Below, one piece after another: positions 25,233 through 33,193 of a DNA stretch of 64,000 nucleotides. Source of the DNA: Silvimonas soli. Its GTDB lineage: Bacteria > Pseudomonadota > Gammaproteobacteria > Burkholderiales > Chitinibacteraceae. Under the pieces are notes generated by a model that saw only the letters and a list, made by a program, of their open reading frames with translations, ran no database searches and was not told where the DNA came from. The stretch spans positions 2,728,001-2,792,000 of the forward strand of contig NZ_CP106736.1 in the NCBI RefSeq assembly GCF_030035605.1, written 5' to 3'. The first letter of the stretch is position 1, and every line of letters starts with the position of its first letter. The position numbers and the translations under genes were made by a program.

Positions 25233-27173
25233 ATGACTATTTCGACCGTTTTGCAGCGTGCGCCCGGCACGCCGCCGCTGCCCGATCGCCCCTTTCGTTT
25301 CATTCTGCATTTTGTGGCGCGTTACCGTTGGTGGTATCTGGGCATGGTGCTGTTTGAAACCGCCAACGCCACCTGTGGCATCCTGATTCCGTACGCCTTG
25401 AGCCGCATCATCAAAGCGGTGACCATGGCCCACGGCAATGCACACGCCGTGGTCGCCAGTCTGACCACACCCTTGACGTTGTATGTCGGGCTCTCGCTGG
25501 GTGAAGTATTGTTTGGCCGGATCGCCGGCGGCATCCAGATCCGGCTGGGGCCACGCCAGCGGCAGAACGTCACCCGCTCGCTGTATCACTACCTGCAGTA
25601 CCACTCGCATCGCTATTTCAGCAATAACTTTGCGGGCGCGCTGGCCCACCGCATCAGCGAAACATCCATGGGCGTCACACAGACTTTGTGGTCGATCATT
25701 ACCGAGTTCTGGCCCATTTTTATCGTGTTCAGCGTGTCGATCCTGTTGCTGGCCCACACTCACGTGCAACTGGCCGCATTTGTGGGTATCTGGGCGGTGT
25801 TGTTCATCGGCATTTCCTGGACGCTGGCCCGGCGCTGTCAGCCGCATGCGTTCAAGGCGGCTTCGGCTCGCAGTGAAACCACCGGCCAGGTGGTGGATTC
25901 GGTCTCCAATCTGACCAGTGCCCGGCTGTTTGCCCGGCTGGGGTTCGAGCGTGGCCATCTGGAAGAAACGCTGACCCATGAAATGCGCGCCATCCGGGTC
26001 TCCAACGGTTATTCGGAACGGGTGCGCTGGTTTCAGTTTTCAGCGTCGGCCGTCCTCAAGATTGGTGTGCTGTATTACGGACTGGAGCTATGGAGTCGCG
26101 GTGAGATCAGCGTGGGCGATTTCGTCATGGCAGTCAGCCTGGCGTTGTTGATCATCAACGAAGCACGCAATCTGAGCCGACGTTTTCTGGAGTTCTTTGA
26201 ATACGTGGGCAACGTCGCGAACGGCGTGCACACCATCGTGCGCCCGCACGAATTGATCGATGCTCCCGCAGTGCGGCCGCTGGTCATTGAGCGCGGCGAG
26301 ATCGAGTTTAGAAACGTCAACTTCAGCTACGGCCCGGAGCGCCCGGTGTTCGAGCAACTCAGTTTGAAAATACCGGCGGGGCAGCGGGTCGGGCTGGTCG
26401 GATTTTCCGGGTCGGGCAAATCCACCTTTGTCAGCACGTTGCTGCGCCTGTATGACGTCAACGGCGGCCAGATCCTGATTGATGATGTGGATATCAGCAC
26501 GCTGGGGCAAGACACATTGCATGAACAGCTGAGCCTGATCCCGCAAGACCCCACGTTGTTTCACCGCACCCTGCGCGAAAACATCCGTTATGGGCGTCTT
26601 GAAGCCACTGACGATGAGGTGATCGAGGCCGCCCGCAAAGCCCACGCCCACGATTTCATTCAGCAAATGAACGAGGGCTATGACGCGATGGTGGGCGAGC
26701 GCGGCGTCAAACTATCCGGCGGGCAACGTCAGCGCATCGCCATTGCCCGCGTCATTTTGAAAGACGCACCGATTCTGATTCTGGATGAAGCCACTTCCAG
26801 TCTCGATTCCATTACCGAAAAAGCCATTCAGGACACGCTGGACGATGTCATGAAAGGCAAAACCGTCCTGGTGGTGGCGCATCGCTTGTCGACCATTGCC
26901 CATCTGGATCGCATCCTGGTCTTCGACAACGGCAAAGTTATTGAAGATGGCGCCCACGCCGAATTGCTGGCCCGTAAAGGCGCGTATTTCCGCCTGTGGA
27001 GCAAGCAGTCGGACGGTTTCCTCTCCGACAGTCCGGATGGCGAAACCCTGCTGCGACCAGAAAAACAAGCTACGGGCTCGCAAGCGCAGTCCACGTCGAC
27101 AGTGCGCATCATTTTGCCGGCGGTGGATCCGGAGTTGGAGCCGCCGCTCGACCCGGATGTTTCTTTTGCGTAA
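25233..27173 (+). CDS. ABC exporter, fused membrane and ATPase domains
   Basis: The 646-residue protein has a six-helix type IV ABC exporter membrane domain (about 20-320). The nucleotide-binding domain follows at about 350-590 with GFSGSGKST, LSGGQRQR and ILILDEATSS. Such half-transporters act as dimers to expel lipids, drugs or metabolites. The ATG has no clear Shine-Dalgarno sequence. Its place inside an import operon is unusual; it may remove a toxic product of desulfonation, but nothing in the sequence names the cargo. The last 50 residues are a Pro/Ser/Thr-rich tail beyond the normal fold. It is not depleted in Met to the degree of its neighbours. Confidence 0.85.
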   Translation: MTISTVLQRAPGTPPLPDRPFRFILHFVARYRWWYLGMVLFETANATCGILIPYALSRIIKAVTMAHGNAHAVVASLTTPLTLYVGLSLGEVLFGRIAGGIQIRLGPRQRQNVTRSLYHYLQYHSHRYFSNNFAGALAHRISETSMGVTQTLWSIITEFWPIFIVFSVSILLLAHTHVQLAAFVGIWAVLFIGISWTLARRCQPHAFKAASARSETTGQVVDSVSNLTSARLFARLGFERGHLEETLTHEMRAIRVSNGYSERVRWFQFSASAVLKIGVLYYGLELWSRGEISVGDFVMAVSLALLIINEARNLSRRFLEFFEYVGNVANGVHTIVRPHELIDAPAVRPLVIERGEIEFRNVNFSYGPERPVFEQLSLKIPAGQRVGLVGFSGSGKSTFVSTLLRLYDVNGGQILIDDVDISTLGQDTLHEQLSLIPQDPTLFHRTLRENIRYGRLEATDDEVIEAARKAHAHDFIQQMNEGYDAMVGERGVKLSGGQRQRIAIARVILKDAPILILDEATSSLDSITEKAIQDTLDDVMKGKTVLVVAHRLSTIAHLDRILVFDNGKVIEDGAHAELLARKGAYFRLWSKQSDGFLSDSPDGETLLRPEKQATGSQAQSTSTVRIILPAVDPELEPPLDPDVSFA

Positions 27174-27184
27174 GCGTTTGTTTT

Positions 27185-27204
27185 CCAGACCAGACCAGAC
27201 CAGA
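27185..27204. repeat. Short tandem repeat CCAGA x4
   Basis: Four exact copies of CCAGA lie between the exporter stop and the nitroreductase start. Slippage here would change only the spacer. No function is evident. Confidence 0.7.
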
Positions 27205-27241
27205 CGTCAGACCAATTTAACCCGATGGATCTACTCACGCC

Positions 27242-27832
27242 ATGACTGCACCGCTTGAATCAACCGCGCTGGACCAGTTGTTTCGCAATGCCCGCTCCAT
27301 TCACCGCTTTACCGAGCGCCCGGTGGAGGCGGCCACGCTGCAGCAACTGTATGACCTGCTGAAATGGGGCCCGACCGGGTTTAACGCGCAACCGGCGCGC
27401 TATCTGTTCGTCGCCTCGGCCCAAGCCAAGGCGCAGCTGGAGCCGGCCTTGTCGGCGGGCAACCGCGACAAAACACTCTCCGCGCCGGTGAATGTGATCG
27501 TGGCTTATGACACCCGCTTTCACGAGCATCTACCCAGCCAGTTTCCCGCATATGACGCCAAAGGCTTTTTTGATGGCGCGCCTGCGTGGATTGAACCCAC
27601 GGCCCGCACCAACGCCACGCTACAAGCCGGGTATCTGTTTCTGGCCGCCCGGGCTCTGGGGCTGGATGTCGGGCCGATGTCCGGCTTCAAGCCCGATGTT
27701 GTCGACGCGGCGTTTTTCCCCGATGGTCGCTACAAGTCAATTTTGCTGGCCAACCTGGGTTATGGTGATCGCGCGGAACTGACGCCACGTGGCCCGCGGC
27801 TGGACTTTGCCGAAGTGGCGCAAGTGCTGTAA
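27242..27832 (+). CDS. Nitroreductase-family protein, RutE-like
   Basis: The 196-residue protein equals E. coli RutE in length and shares its landmarks: LLKWGPTGFNAQPARYLF near 38-55, ALSAGNRDKTLSAPVNVIVA, RALGLDVGPMSGF and LANLGYGDRAELTPRGPRL. RutE-type enzymes are FMN proteins that reduce malonic semialdehyde to 3-hydroxypropionate with NAD(P)H. In this cluster it could instead reduce an aldehyde released by desulfonation, or reduce flavin for the FMN monooxygenases, for which no other reductase is seen. It contains no Cys and one internal Met. It ends the long operon and converges with the hydrolase gene. Confidence 0.85.
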   Translation: MTAPLESTALDQLFRNARSIHRFTERPVEAATLQQLYDLLKWGPTGFNAQPARYLFVASAQAKAQLEPALSAGNRDKTLSAPVNVIVAYDTRFHEHLPSQFPAYDAKGFFDGAPAWIEPTARTNATLQAGYLFLAARALGLDVGPMSGFKPDVVDAAFFPDGRYKSILLANLGYGDRAELTPRGPRLDFAEVAQVL

Positions 27833-27886
27833 CTCTGGCCGGGCTACGCGCCAACGCGGTTCGTGTAGCCCGACCTTGGCCTGTTG

Positions 27887-27922
27887 CCGCACGAGCCGGT
27901 TGCATGCGGCGGGCTCGTGCGG
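27887..27922. terminator. Inverted repeat between convergent operons
   Basis: CCGCACGAGCC and GGCTCGTGCGG form an 11-base stem with a 14-base loop. A second hairpin (GGGCTAC at 27841, GTAGCCC at 27865) precedes it. Neither has a T run, but their place between converging operons suggests a two-way transcription stop. Confidence 0.5.
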
Positions 27923-27931
27923 TCTTCGGGC

Positions 27932-28576
27932 TTACGCCGCGACCTGGCGCGGAGTTTGCGCCAGCCACTGCTGCAACTGTGCATTGCCGTAAACCTCATC
28001 GGCAATGAAATGATCGCCCTCGGGGATCAAGGTGAACTGGGCGTTGCCACCCAACGCCAGCAGTGTGTCGACCGCGCTGGCCGACTGATCTGGCGGCACC
28101 TTGTCATCCTGACCACCGTGAAACACCCGCACCGGCGTATCGACAAGACGGGACAGATCAATCTGGGGCACGCGACCGGAGACGACCACCAGACCGGCAA
28201 AGCGCTCGGGGTGCTCGCTGGCAATTTGCCACGCGCCCGCCGAACCCAGGCTAAAGCCGCTCAACACAACTTGTTCCGGGCGGATTGCATGTTGCAGCGC
28301 CAGTTGATCAATCAAGCCCAGCAATTCTGCCTGCCAGTCCGGCCAGGTGGTTTCTTCAGGAATCTGCAGTGCCAGCCAGTAATACGGCAGGGCGGTCTGT
28401 GTGGCGACAAATTTGGGGAAGCCCCATGTCAGCAGTTTGCCCAGATCATTGCCGCGATCTTTGGCGCCATGTAAAAACACCACCAGCGGTGCGCGTGTGG
28501 ACGGTGAAGCCGGGCGGGCAAATAAATAAGGCAATGTCGCCCGGCTAAAGGTGTGGCTGTAGTGTTCAATAGTCAT
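27932..28576 (-). CDS. Alpha/beta hydrolase (phospholipase/carboxylesterase-like)
   Basis: The ATG at 28576 follows GGAG on the complement and gives 214 residues. The oxyanion region VVFLHGAKDRGND, nucleophile elbow SGFSLGSAG, acid GGQDDKVP and base GDHFIAD form a complete Ser-Asp-His triad. Such enzymes hydrolyse short esters or thioesters in the cytoplasm. It lies 77 bases after the amidohydrolase and shares its sigma-54 promoter. Apart from the initiator it has no Met, and it has no Cys, which ties it to the sulfur-starvation set. The substrate is unknown. Confidence 0.85.
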   Translation of the reverse strand: MTIEHYSHTFSRATLPYLFARPASPSTRAPLVVFLHGAKDRGNDLGKLLTWGFPKFVATQTALPYYWLALQIPEETTWPDWQAELLGLIDQLALQHAIRPEQVVLSGFSLGSAGAWQIASEHPERFAGLVVVSGRVPQIDLSRLVDTPVRVFHGGQDDKVPPDQSASAVDTLLALGGNAQFTLIPEGDHFIADEVYGNAQLQQWLAQTPRQVAA

Positions 28577-28653
28577 GCGTATCTCCAGAGTCTGGCCACA
28601 CGGCATCGGGCAGCGTGGCCAGCGATATTTGACGGGGCAGGGCGCTGCGCGGC

Positions 28654-30156
28654 TTAGCGGTGTGCCAGCTTCTTTTCGACTTCGGTGCCTTTGAAAAAGT
28701 CTGCCTTGGCTTCGGTGTAAAGCTTGTATGGGTTCTCGAACACCAGCTTTTTGAAGTCGGCTTCAGTGATCACCTGTTCTTCTACCAGGTCCCAGCTTTC
28801 AGCCAGTGCCTCGGTCAGATCAGGCACATCCCAGTGGCCGACGTCGGACGAGTAGATGGCATTGACCTTGACCCCCAGCGGGTTGGCTTTTTCGTTGAAG
28901 GCGTGCGCGACGGTTCGGTCATCTGCTTCTGACCCAAAGAAGAAGTTATCCACCCAGCGTGACTTGATATCTTCCACACTCTCAATACCTGCGGCGGCAA
29001 AATCGTTGCGCTGCTCTGGGCCAGGTTGCTGGGCATCCAGCGTATAGCGCGCGCCCAAGGTATCGCGGACCAGGGTTTCCGGGTCCAGCGAGCGGCCCTT
29101 GGTCAGATCACCACCATATTGTTCAAACAGTTTCACCAGCAAGTCGCGGTTCAATTCAGCCGGATCGTAATTGCGCAGACCTTCCGGATTGCGTTTGTGC
29201 CAGCGATCCACCAGATGTGTAAACACGCGGGCGCCCCAGTCCGCACCGCCTTCCAGCAAACCCACGCGCAGCTTGGGAAAGCGCCGGGTTACGCCACCAA
29301 AGAACAGCGCTTTGGCAAAGGCTTCGGAGGCATCGGCAAAATGGCCGATATGGTTGTTCATGTAGTTGCTGATCGAATTGCGCCCCACCCAACCCTGACT
29401 GCCGTAATGCGTGGTGACGGGCACGCCCAGCTCCACCGCGCGGGCCCAGAACGGGTCGTAGTCAAATTCGCTGTCCAGGCCGTAAAAATCAATGTAGGAG
29501 GCGTATTTGGCGACCTTTTTGAAGTCTTCGGCACTCAGTTGATCTTGCACCGCCTTGATCGGGCGCCGCACACCACCAGAGATATTGATAACCTTCAAAC
29601 CCAGTGTGTTGATGGCAAAGTCGAGTTCATCCAGCCCTTCTTGTGGCGTATGCAGCGGAATACCCGCAACCGGCGTCAGTCGGTCGGCATAAGGGCGATA
29701 CAGATCGGCGTGATAGTGGTTGATGGCGCGTTGCAAGGTGCGGCGGGCGTCATCGCTGCGCGCGGCCAGCGGCGACAACACATTGTTGGGGAACAGGATC
29801 GAGTAATCCGAACCTTGCTCGGCCTGGCGCTGGTACAGCAGCTCTGGCAAGTGGTAAGTCGCGACATCGTAGGTATTGCGCGTGACCCGCGCCCACCACG
29901 GCTGGCGGAAAGTACGGTTGTCGCGGCGCTGTTGTTCTGTCTGGTTGAACCAGTCCTTGCCATTGCTCTCGGAACGCGTGCGCTCCAGGCTCGCCCGGCG
30001 GAATTCATCCACCAGCGCGCTGCCGCCGTATTGCGCGACGTAGTCTTCCAGCGCGGGTGTGTAGTCGTTGGTATGAACATCGGTATCGATCACCGGGTGA
30101 TCAAGACGGGCGTGGACGGCGGCAGAGCGTGATTCCAGTTTGACTGGGGCGTTCAT
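28654..30156 (-). CDS. Metal-dependent amidohydrolase (Amidohydrolase_2 family)
   Basis: The ATG at 30156 has GGAG upstream and gives 500 residues; the frame extends further but without a ribosome site. The motif IDTDVHTND near the N-terminus, VTTHYGSQGW and HIGHFADASEAF in the middle, and the late Asp in YSSDVGHWD match the ACMSD-like amidohydrolase-2 barrel. Members are zinc or manganese enzymes that hydrolyse C-N bonds or decarboxylate. It has one internal Met and no Cys in 500 residues. With a sigma-54 promoter 65 bases upstream, it belongs to the organosulfur regulon, perhaps processing the carbon part of a substrate (inference). Confidence 0.86.
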   Translation of the reverse strand: MNAPVKLESRSAAVHARLDHPVIDTDVHTNDYTPALEDYVAQYGGSALVDEFRRASLERTRSESNGKDWFNQTEQQRRDNRTFRQPWWARVTRNTYDVATYHLPELLYQRQAEQGSDYSILFPNNVLSPLAARSDDARRTLQRAINHYHADLYRPYADRLTPVAGIPLHTPQEGLDELDFAINTLGLKVINISGGVRRPIKAVQDQLSAEDFKKVAKYASYIDFYGLDSEFDYDPFWARAVELGVPVTTHYGSQGWVGRNSISNYMNNHIGHFADASEAFAKALFFGGVTRRFPKLRVGLLEGGADWGARVFTHLVDRWHKRNPEGLRNYDPAELNRDLLVKLFEQYGGDLTKGRSLDPETLVRDTLGARYTLDAQQPGPEQRNDFAAAGIESVEDIKSRWVDNFFFGSEADDRTVAHAFNEKANPLGVKVNAIYSSDVGHWDVPDLTEALAESWDLVEEQVITEADFKKLVFENPYKLYTEAKADFFKGTEVEKKLAHR

Positions 30157-30221
30157 GGTTTGAGGTCTCCATGTTGCAAGGCGATAAGTTGGCTGGTTCA
30201 AACAAGTACCGGGCTCTTTGG

Positions 30222-30236
30222 GCATAAAGCGTGCCA
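30222..30236 (-). promoter_or_regulatory. Sigma-54 promoter of the amidohydrolase operon
   Basis: On the complement the sequence is TGGCACGCTTTATGC, with the full -24 box TGGCACG, the -12 GC at the exact distance and one mismatch before it. Transcription should begin near 30211, giving a leader of about 55 bases. Confidence 0.8.
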
Positions 30237-30286
30237 GCCTCCAACCTCGCCATTTCCGGTCGCTCCAGCGCTTGGGCCGCTATCTG

Positions 30287-30298
30287 GCTGTGCGATTT
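30287..30298. promoter_or_regulatory. Putative activator site shared by divergent promoters
   Basis: GCTGTGCGATTT is identical to the motif at 16640. It lies about 50 bases from the leftward -24 box and about 160 from the rightward one. A role for the SfnR-like activator is inferred. Confidence 0.55.
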
Positions 30299-30457
30299 CC
30301 CGCAATTTACGGCCCGCTATGTGGGGGTGCTGTAACAAACGGGACACTCGCAAGCGCTCGCCCGCCAACCCGACTCCCCACTTGCGGCCAGCGGCTGCTA
30401 TGCCCAGGCAAGGCTCGCTGCGGCTTGCCCGCCACGGGCCAATTACGTCACGCCAGC

Positions 30458-30473
30458 TGGAACGCTCCTTGCT
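30458..30473 (+). promoter_or_regulatory. Sigma-54 promoter of monooxygenase 1 / binding protein 3
   Basis: TGGAACGCTCCTTGCT fits TGGCACGNNNNTTGCW with one mismatch (A for C) and correct spacing. Transcription should begin near 30484, about 50 bases before the ATG. Confidence 0.78.
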
Positions 30474-30535
30474 GAATCATCTGCTGACAGCCTGCCCGCG
30501 CGTGGCGGCAGGCGAGACCTGACAGGACAATCAGC

Positions 30536-31921
30536 ATGAGCAAACGCAACGACAAACTGCGCCTGGGCGCTTTTCTGCAAGTCACCGGCCACCACGTGGC
30601 TGCCTGGCGCCATCCGCAAGCCCAGGCCGATGCCGGGATCAACTTCAGCCATTACAAAGCGGTGGCGCAACTGGCGGAAAGCGCCAAATTTGACGCCATC
30701 TTTCTGGCTGACGGAGTGGGCATCCGCACTCGCGCTGATCAGCCCGGCGCGTTGGGACGCGACGGGAAAAGCGCCACCTTCGAGCCGCTGACTTTGTTTT
30801 CGGCTCTTTCTGCGGTGACCGAACACATTGGCTTCATTGCCACGGCGTCCACCTCTTACAACGAGCCTTATCATCTGGCCCGGCAATTTGCCTCGCTGGA
30901 TCATCTGTCAGATGGCCGTGCGGGCTGGAATGTCGTGACTTCGGGAACAGAGGTTGAAGCGCAGAACTTCAATCGCGATCATCACTTCGAACATGCCGAA
31001 CGCTATGAGCGGGCCGGGGAGTTCGTCGATGTGGCGCGTGGTTTGTGGGATAGCTGGGAAGACGATGCCTTTCTGCGTGACAAAACCAGCGGCGTGTTTT
31101 TTGATCCGGACAAACTGCATACGCTCAACCACAAGGGCAAACATTTCTCGGTCCAAGGGCCGCTTAACGTGTCGCGCCCGGTGCAGGGGTATCCGGTGAT
31201 CGTGCAGGCCGGGTCATCCGAGCCGGGTAAAGAGCTGGCAGCGCGTACGGCTGAAGTCATCTTTACCGCATGGCAAACGCTGGAAGAAGCTCAAGCGTTT
31301 TACGCCGATGTCAAAGGGCGGCTGGCACGCTACGGGCGGCATGTGGATGATCTCAAAGTCATGCCCGGCGTCTTTCCGGTGATCGGGCGCACCGAAGCAG
31401 AAGCACAAGAGAAATACCAGTTGCTGCAAGACCTCATCCACCCGGCTGTGGGGTTATCGTTGTTGTCCAATCTGTTCGGTGGCACCGATCTGTCTGGTTA
31501 CGATCTGGATGCGCCGCCGCCCGAATTCCCGCAGGACACCAATGGCAGCAAGAGCCGGCTCAAGCTGGTGCGTGATCTGGCCGAGCGCGAAAACCTGACC
31601 TTGCGCCAGCTATATGAGCGCATCGCTGGCGCACGCGGCCACTGGACGGTGGTTGGCACGCCAGAAACCATCGCCGACCAGTTGCAGTTGTGGTTTGAAA
31701 ACGGCGCGGCGGATGGCTTTAACGTGATGCCGCCGTGGCTGCCGGGCGGCCTGCAGGAGTTCATCGACCTGGTGGTGCCGGTGCTGCAACAGCGCGGCTT
31801 GTTCCGCACTGAATACGAAGGCAACACCCTGCGGGAGAACCTGGGACTGAGCCGTCCGCAGAATCAGTTTAAAAAATCGAATCAAGCTGAGCAGATCGAG
31901 GCGGTGTCGCAAGCAGCGTGA
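30536..31921 (+). CDS. NtaA/DmoA-family FMN-dependent monooxygenase 1
   Basis: The 461-residue protein belongs to the bacterial luciferase-like flavin monooxygenases of the NtaA/SnaA/DszA/DmoA group. It shows LGAFLQVTGHHVAAWRHP at the start, GRAGWNVVTSG near 125 and GYPVIVQAGSSEPGKELAAR near 220. These enzymes use reduced FMN and oxygen to cleave C-S or C-N bonds in compounds such as dimethyl sulfide, dibenzothiophene sulfone or nitrilotriacetate. It needs a separate flavin reductase. It has no Cys and two internal Met. AGGACA precedes the ATG. Two close paralogues lie at 35042 and 37875. Confidence 0.9.
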   Translation: MSKRNDKLRLGAFLQVTGHHVAAWRHPQAQADAGINFSHYKAVAQLAESAKFDAIFLADGVGIRTRADQPGALGRDGKSATFEPLTLFSALSAVTEHIGFIATASTSYNEPYHLARQFASLDHLSDGRAGWNVVTSGTEVEAQNFNRDHHFEHAERYERAGEFVDVARGLWDSWEDDAFLRDKTSGVFFDPDKLHTLNHKGKHFSVQGPLNVSRPVQGYPVIVQAGSSEPGKELAARTAEVIFTAWQTLEEAQAFYADVKGRLARYGRHVDDLKVMPGVFPVIGRTEAEAQEKYQLLQDLIHPAVGLSLLSNLFGGTDLSGYDLDAPPPEFPQDTNGSKSRLKLVRDLAERENLTLRQLYERIAGARGHWTVVGTPETIADQLQLWFENGAADGFNVMPPWLPGGLQEFIDLVVPVLQQRGLFRTEYEGNTLRENLGLSRPQNQFKKSNQAEQIEAVSQAA

Positions 31922-32038
31922 TCCGCCCCCGCTCGGGTGAGCCTGCTGCGGTATCCAGCGCGATACGACGGCGGGGTTCACCCGGTTTTTAGTTTGGTTC
32001 TATCCGATATTCTCTATTTTCATGCGGAACACCCACTT

Positions 32039-33112
32039 ATGCTTCCAACGTTTTCTCGCTGGGTTTTGGCCATACTTATGGCTGCCGGGCTGGCCCAGTT
32101 CAGTGCCGCGGCAGAACAGCCGACAGTGATCCGCTTTGGCGTTTCCACCGCTGGTTTCGGCAACCCGCCCAAAGTGAACACCAGCTGGCTGGCCGTAGCC
32201 CAGCGCGATCAATACCTGGAGCAAGAGTTCAAGAACGACGGTATCAAGATTGAATGGGTGTTCTTCAAGGGGCAAGGGCCAGCCGTGAACGAGGCTTTAT
32301 CCAACAACCAGCTTGATTTCACCACGTTGGGCGATCTGCCGTCGTTCATCGGCCGTTCGGTCGGGCTGGATACGCGGCTGGTACTGGTTAGCAGTCGCGG
32401 CGGGCGCAGCTATATTGCCGTGCATCCAGGTTCGGGCATCAACAAGGTTGAAGACTTGCGCGGCAAGCGGGTGGCATTTAACAAAGGCACCGCGTCACAG
32501 TTGCTGGTCGACCGCATTCTGGCTGAACACGGTATGACCGAGAGCGACCTGAAAGTAGTGAATATGGAACCCTCGACCTACACCGCGGCATTCATTGGTG
32601 GCAATGTCGATGCCATTTTCGGCTCACTGGATATTCTCGGTTTGCAAAGCCGCGGTTTGGCCAAGGTGATCTATTCCAGCAAGGGCGACCCCGCCGTCGC
32701 GTCGGCCTCACATGTGCTGGTAAACCAGAAATTTGCCGCCCAATACCCGCAAATCACCGAGCGGGTGGTCAAGGCGCTGGTCAAAGCGGTGCAGTGGGCG
32801 TCCGCACCGCAGAACACCGATGCCGTGTTCAAACTCTGGACGCAGATCGGCTATCAGCCGGAAGCGGTCTATCGCGAAGAGTTCTCCGGTGACACCCTGG
32901 CCGCACGGCTCTCACCGCTGTTTGACGCCTATGCGCTCGCCCGCAATAAACAGGGAGTGCAAGATGCCTACCGCTTCAAGCTGATCCGCAAGCCGTTTGA
33001 TGCAGACCAGTGGATTGATCGGCGCTATCTGGACGCCGCGCTTAAAGAACTCAAGCTGGAAAACTACTGGGTGCCACAGGATGCCAACGGCAAGCAGATC
33101 TCCAGCCGTTAA
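32039..33112 (+). CDS. SsuA-type ABC transporter substrate-binding protein 3
   Basis: The ATG at 32039 starts a signal peptide (MLPTFSRWVLAILMAAGLAQ) cut near SAAA-EQ; the 34-residue upward extension lacks one. The 357-residue protein has the same landmarks as the other two binding proteins: GQGPAVNEALSNNQLDF and GDLPSFIGRSVG. It follows monooxygenase 1 with a 117-base gap and no new promoter was seen. No permease accompanies it, so it likely docks on the permeases encoded at 19701-24228. The mature chain has no Cys and two Met. Confidence 0.88.
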   Translation: MLPTFSRWVLAILMAAGLAQFSAAAEQPTVIRFGVSTAGFGNPPKVNTSWLAVAQRDQYLEQEFKNDGIKIEWVFFKGQGPAVNEALSNNQLDFTTLGDLPSFIGRSVGLDTRLVLVSSRGGRSYIAVHPGSGINKVEDLRGKRVAFNKGTASQLLVDRILAEHGMTESDLKVVNMEPSTYTAAFIGGNVDAIFGSLDILGLQSRGLAKVIYSSKGDPAVASASHVLVNQKFAAQYPQITERVVKALVKAVQWASAPQNTDAVFKLWTQIGYQPEAVYREEFSGDTLAARLSPLFDAYALARNKQGVQDAYRFKLIRKPFDADQWIDRRYLDAALKELKLENYWVPQDANGKQISSR

Positions 33113-33120
33113 TGTCGAGT

Positions 33121-33173
33121 AAAAAAACGCCGCGCCGGGTGCATCCATTATCGGATCCCACCCGGCGCGGCGT
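33121..33173 (-). terminator. Strong terminator of the leftward monooxygenase 2 operon
   Basis: A perfect 15-base stem (ACGCCGCGCCGGGTG with CACCCGGCGCGGCGT) is followed, on the complement, by seven T residues. It ends the operon read leftward from 36400. The stem may also halt the rightward operon that ends at 33112. Confidence 0.93.
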
Positions 33174-33193
33174 ATTGGGTTGAACCGCTTGCG

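Larger units (their letters stand above)
30157..30535. other. Divergent sigma-54 control region
   Basis: This 379-base gap separates the amidohydrolase (leftward) from the first FMN monooxygenase (rightward). It holds a sigma-54 promoter for each direction, one copy of the shared motif GCTGTGCGATTT at 30287, and a leader hairpin (GCCTGCC at 30490, GGCAGGC at 30507) between the rightward start site and the ribosome site. No coding frame is supported. Confidence 0.65.

Noticed and set aside
29026..30132. A 368-codon frame opposite the amidohydrolase gene
   Set aside because: It is the antisense shadow of a gene with clear family motifs, has no ribosome site and no recognisable domain.
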